A stretch of DNA of 64,000 nucleotides from DAMCAP01 sp032059445 (GTDB taxonomy: Bacteria > Bacillota > Clostridia > Oscillospirales > Ruminococcaceae), in contig DAMCAP010000011.1 of assembly GCA_032059445.1 (NCBI GenBank), forward strand, positions 1 through 64,000. Direction: 5' to 3'. The notes beneath the pieces were generated by a model. The model was not told where the DNA came from and did no database searches. It saw only the letters and a list, made by a program, of their open reading frames with translations. A program made the translations under genes and the position numbers. Positions 61,012 to 64,000 of this stretch are shown in pieces. How positions within the stretch are numbered: the stretch's first letter is position 1; the number at the start of each line of letters is the position of its first letter.

Positions 61012-62001
61012 ATGAATAAAAATTTGATCAGGCTCACGATCGCAGCCTGGGTGCTTGTCTTGATATTGTCTACCTTGGCATTTGGTTTTTTTGTTGTAGG
61101 AAGAATGTGGGGTGGGGGCTTCCCCTTTAATGCTATGGGCATGCCCTTCCATATCATGGGGCAGATCGGCAAGAATATCCGCGTAGATGGGGTAGGCAAT
61201 GGCATAATCGGAGCAGGCAATAGCAGGCGTAATTTTACAGGCTACACCGAGGAGCAGGATCTAAGCATTACCCAAGAGATTAGCGCCATTGATTTAGAAT
61301 GGGTAAGCGGTAAGGTGAAGATCATGCGCAGCGACAATGATGGGATCAGGGTGGTGCATACAAGCAATCAAAATGAAGACAAAAAAATGATGATCAAGAT
61401 AGAAAACGGCAGTCTATCGATTGCAGACAAATTTACCAGCTTTTTAGGTAACATACCCGGGTCTGACGTAGAGCTGTATCTGCCTGATAAGCTCTATCGG
61501 GAGATTGATATAGAGACGGTTTCGGCAGATATAGAATCAGTCTATCTGCAAAGCAAGGAGCTGGATATGGAGTCGGTTTCGGGCAATATCCTACTGTCTT
61601 GCCGCGCCGACGATGCATCTTTGCAGAGTATCAGCGGGTTTATCCGTATCAGCGAAGGTCAAATCGTAGATCTTAGTTCCAGCACCGTATCGGGCAACCT
61701 TGAGGTATCGGGGGAGGTAACAAGGCTGTCGGTAGAGAGTGTGAGCGGTACGAGCAGGACGACACTGACTAACCTCCCCAAGGAGCTTGATATGGAGAGT
61801 GTTTCGGGGGATATTCATCTTGCTATGCCCGATAACAATGGCTTTGATTTAAGCACCTCAGGGATCAAGAATTTTACCAGTCAGTTCTTTATTACCAGTC
61901 GGGGCAATGATCAGCACCGCTACAAGGATGGCGGCCCTCAGCTTGAGGTCAGCACCATCAGCGGCAGGTTTGTGCTGACAATGATCGGTTACAAGGCATA
62001 A
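61012..62001 (+). CDS. DUF4097 domain membrane-anchored protein, 329 aa
   Basis: One N-terminal membrane helix (about 8-28) and then a repetitive beta-rich domain. The motif (E)SVSG/ISG recurs about every 18-25 residues (VSGKVKI, VSADIES, ESVSGNI, SISGFIR, TVSGNLE, ESVSGTS, ESVSGDI, TISGRF), indicating a beta-solenoid typical of DUF4097. It is probably outside the membrane and has no known enzyme activity. Start: ATG after tataggaggataac. It forms an operon with padR and the DUF1700-like gene. Confidence 0.85.
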   Translation: MNKNLIRLTIAAWVLVLILSTLAFGFFVVGRMWGGGFPFNAMGMPFHIMGQIGKNIRVDGVGNGIIGAGNSRRNFTGYTEEQDLSITQEISAIDLEWVSGKVKIMRSDNDGIRVVHTSNQNEDKKMMIKIENGSLSIADKFTSFLGNIPGSDVELYLPDKLYREIDIETVSADIESVYLQSKELDMESVSGNILLSCRADDASLQSISGFIRISEGQIVDLSSSTVSGNLEVSGEVTRLSVESVSGTSRTTLTNLPKELDMESVSGDIHLAMPDNNGFDLSTSGIKNFTSQFFITSRGNDQHRYKDGGPQLEVSTISGRFVLTMIGYKA

Positions 62002-62004
62002 ATA

Positions 62005-62044
62005 AAAACGGCTTTCGCAGATTGATGCGAGAGCCGTTTTGCTT
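62005..62044 (+). terminator. Terminator of the padR operon
   Basis: 15-bp stem aaaacggctttcgca / tgcgagagccgtttt (one mismatch) with a 6-nt loop, then gctttt. Confidence 0.85.
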
Positions 62045-62064
62045 TTGTAATTATGGAAGCGCAG

Positions 62065-63231
62065 TTATTTCACAAACTGAGGGCAGATATACCCGAAGGT
62101 CGTTTTATTGATATACTCCTCGATTACCTGAGCATCTGATCTTGGCATAATCTTATCTAGCGAGGCTATCAGATACGCAAAAATGCTGTCGTCTTTATAG
62201 GCTTCTTGGTAGACAACTTCACACTCACCAAGCAAAAAGTCTGATTTTAGTGCTGCAATCGTATCTTCCAGCGTACCGATTTCATCTACCAGCTTGTTGT
62301 CGATTGCTTGCTTGGCGGAGTATATTCTACCATCCGCCAGCACCTTGACCTGATCAAGATTGAGAGCTGGTCTGCCACGATCTACGATTTCAACAAACTG
62401 GGCATAGGCTTCGTCTACATAGGATTGGAAGATCTGCTTTTGCTCATCTGTCATTTTGGTAAACTGGCCGCCCATATTTTTATTTTTACCAGAGGTAATG
62501 TCCACCGCCTTGATGCCTAGTTTATCGATAAGCTGCGAAAAATCCATAAATGGCCCCGAGATTACACCAATTGAGCCGGTGAGGGCATTTCGATTGCAGT
62601 AGATTTTATCACTGGCCATGGCTAGGTAGTACCCACCTGAGCATGCAATCTGACCGAAGCTGGCGTAAATCGGCCTGCCCGTCTTTTCCTTATACTCAAG
62701 CAGTTTGAGGTATAGCTCATCAGTTTGGTATACCGCTCCGCCGGGAGTATTGATGTTTAGTAGTATCGCTTTGTTTTTGTCATCCTCAATCAGTTCATCC
62801 ACCGTATCCATCAAGAAGTCATGGTTATATGTACTGTCGGTAGAGAAGAAACTGCTGGTACTGGTTGGGCCAATCGCCCCCTCAATGGTTAAAACATCGA
62901 TACTATCTGATGAGAATATATCGGCAAAAACTTGCTTGCCTAGGATCGCTAGTCCGATCAGCACTACACCTGCGATGGATAAGGCGATCCACAGCTTTTT
63001 GTTGCTGTTTTTGTGGGGAGCACCAGGGTGCCTGCTGTATGGTCCACTATATGGCCCGCTATAAGGTCCACTATAAGGTCCACTATAAGGTCCGCTGTAA
63101 GGCCCACTATTAGATGAGCTGGCTGATTCACTGTAAGGTCCTTTGGATGGGCCATTGTCAGTTTCTTGATTGATTGCACTGTTCATTGGCTCGTCGGGTG
63201 TCTGTCCGTTGTTCACTTGATTTTCCATCAA
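62065..63231 (-). CDS. SppA-like signal peptide peptidase (S49 family), 388 aa
   Basis: A membrane-anchored serine protease that degrades released signal peptides. An N-terminal cytoplasmic, low-complexity head of about 75 residues has six perfect GPYS repeats (43-66), then a membrane helix (about 77-98), then the catalytic domain: INTPGGAVYQTDELYLKL, GQIACSGGYYLAMASDKIY with the nucleophile Ser, TGSIGVISGPF, and DGRIYSAKQAIDNKLVDEIG. Start: ATG at 63231 after ggaggttatttg. The catalytic Lys is not placed exactly. Confidence 0.9.
   Translation of the reverse strand: MMENQVNNGQTPDEPMNSAINQETDNGPSKGPYSESASSSNSGPYSGPYSGPYSGPYSGPYSGPYSRHPGAPHKNSNKKLWIALSIAGVVLIGLAILGKQVFADIFSSDSIDVLTIEGAIGPTSTSSFFSTDSTYNHDFLMDTVDELIEDDKNKAILLNINTPGGAVYQTDELYLKLLEYKEKTGRPIYASFGQIACSGGYYLAMASDKIYCNRNALTGSIGVISGPFMDFSQLIDKLGIKAVDITSGKNKNMGGQFTKMTDEQKQIFQSYVDEAYAQFVEIVDRGRPALNLDQVKVLADGRIYSAKQAIDNKLVDEIGTLEDTIAALKSDFLLGECEVVYQEAYKDDSIFAYLIASLDKIMPRSDAQVIEEYINKTTFGYICPQFVK
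63034..63105 (-). repeat. Six 12-bp repeats encoding GPYS
   Basis: Tandem 12-mers (ggtccactatag type on the plus strand) form the SppA-like head. The codon choice varies slightly between units, suggesting selection on the amino-acid sequence or old expansion. Confidence 0.9.
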
Positions 63232-63448
63232 ATAACCTCCGTTGATGTATTATGATCTATTAGAGAACTTAACTTATAGTTATGATTTTAACATAAAGCA
63301 TAAAATAATCAAGCTTAATTACATAATCTATACAAAAGTCATTGTATTTATCTACTCTATGTTATTTGATGCTAAGTTTTTATTATGCATAGAAGTTGCA
63401 TTTTCGTCCTTAAGTTTTTGGGTTATGATTAGTGGAAAGTCATAATAA

Positions 63449-63483
63449 AAACGCAGCCTACCCTTTACCGAGGAAGCTGCGCC
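63449..63483 (-). terminator. Terminator of the patatin-like gene
   Basis: On the minus strand a gcgcagc / gctgcgt-type stem is followed by ttttta. It lies 30 bp after the stop codon at 63513. Confidence 0.65.
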
Positions 63484-63512
63484 ATGGTATCAACTTATGT
63501 AGTAATAGGCCC

Positions 63513-64000
63513 TTAGTCTGTAAGCATCTGCAAGATTGCTGGCATCCTAGCCAAAGCTTCTTTGTACCCATACTCCAGGCATTCATTCATACTCTCAAAA
63601 TCAAGCAGAGAGATTTCTTTGGGAATCGGCGGCTTGATGATCAAGAGGCTGCCGTCATTGTGGGGGCTTACAGTGGGGAAACTCATGATATTTAAGGTGC
63701 GGGAAAAAATCGGGATGATATGAGGCTTAATAGGACTTTGGATAGTCGCGCCCAGATCTACGGCGATGACCCTTGTTTCACCCATCGCAAAGCTCAAATC
63801 AACAGGCAGCATCGTGGTTACTCCGCCATCGGTCAGCATCATGCCATTTTGGATTAAAGGAGAAAAAATCCCCGGTACAGCGCTGCTGGCTCTCATGGCG
63901 GTAGAGATTTTGCCGTGGTTGATATAGCGGATGCCACCGGTTTTCCACATTGGCTGGCGGTGACTGTGGAAAACAACCGTATCTCCCGTATTGAGGTCTA
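63513..64000 (-). CDS. Patatin-like phospholipase, C-terminal part (gene continues beyond the window)
   Basis: The frame is open to the window edge, and the start lies beyond 64000. Visible features are MRASSAVPGIFSP (the strand after the active-site region) and the catalytic Asp in LTDGGVTTMLPVD, followed by the usual VIAVDLG strand. The serine GXSXG motif must be outside the window. Members are Ser/Asp lipid acyl hydrolases. Confidence 0.85.
   Translation of the reverse strand, partial: DLNTGDTVVFHSHRQPMWKTGGIRYINHGKISTAMRASSAVPGIFSPLIQNGMMLTDGGVTTMLPVDLSFAMGETRVIAVDLGATIQSPIKPHIIPIFSRTLNIMSFPTVSPHNDGSLLIIKPPIPKEISLLDFESMNECLEYGYKEALARMPAILQMLTD

Noticed and set aside
1..64000. CRISPR arrays, tRNA, rRNA, insertion sequences or prophage modules
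   Set aside because: Scanning by eye found no spaced direct repeats with spacers, no cloverleaf, no transposase motifs and no phage structural genes.

Overview
The window looks like a chromosomal segment of an anaerobic, amino-acid-fermenting, probably spore-forming Firmicute (Clostridia-like). The evidence is a SpoVT homologue, strong AGGAGG-type ribosome binding sites, consensus TTGACA/TATAAT promoters, a complete V/A-type ATPase operon, ferredoxin-linked 2-oxoacid oxidoreductase genes and a biotin-dependent sodium-pump decarboxylase. I cannot name the genus. The assembly contains four runs of exactly ten Ns (1548, 4700, 29487, 60542). They behave as fixed-length placeholders, and at least two of them break reading frames artificially.

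Layout. 1-1.0 kb: the end of an ABC exporter, frameshifted by an apparent 13-nt deletion. 1.3-3.9 kb: membrane proteins, including a DUF5058-like pair. 4.1-9.0 kb: three tandem AbgB-like M20 hydrolases with a 57-bp tandem repeat and hairpins between the first two. 9.1-13.5 kb: an ABM-domain protein, a small divergent ribbon-helix-helix locus, an alanyl-tRNA editing protein overlapping a DEAD-box helicase, and SpoVT. 14.5-17.7 kb: an AbgT transporter and a fourth M20 hydrolase. 17.9-20.4 kb: a DUF1893 gene whose 3' end is tandemly triplicated, and a DUF1576 membrane protein. 20.6-27.8 kb: pyroglutamyl peptidase, VOC, NUDIX, PPC-domain and class-I amidotransferase-like hydrolase genes, two paralogous putative regulators, and TrmB. 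27.9-30.5 kb: a nitrilase-family amidase, a YcxB-like protein and a kinase-like protein. 30.5-39.7 kb: the V-type ATPase operon on the minus strand. 40.1-45.3 kb: a polar amino-acid ABC importer with two binding proteins, a fifth M20 hydrolase and a DUF3006 protein. 46.7-56.9 kb: a long minus-strand array kor(DABC) - methylmalonyl-CoA mutase (two subunits) - meaB - epimerase - methylmalonyl-CoA decarboxylase (A, D, C, B). 57.7-59.5 kb: malic enzyme, MmcQ/YjbR and a tiny lipoprotein carrying the decarboxylase beta-subunit signature. 60-64 kb: PadR/DUF1700/DUF4097 genes, SppA-like peptidase and the end of a patatin-like gene.

How it fits together (inference): AbgT, the ABC importer, five M20 hydrolases, pyroglutamyl peptidase, a gamma-glutamyl-type hydrolase and an omega-amidase-like enzyme could feed glutamate and related amino acids into 2-oxoglutarate. 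The kor-mcm-mmd array could then convert 2-oxoglutarate through succinyl-CoA and methylmalonyl-CoA to propionyl-CoA while exporting Na+. The V-type ATPase would use or maintain the resulting ion gradient. The most unusual items are the small lipoprotein with the GGADGPTAIF motif of Na+-pump beta subunits, the paralogous sensor/GGDEF-like/winged-helix regulators, the repeat-rich region upstream of the second M20 gene, and a structured RNA plus terminator inside the ABC importer operon. No CRISPR array, tRNA, rRNA, insertion sequence or phage module was recognised.
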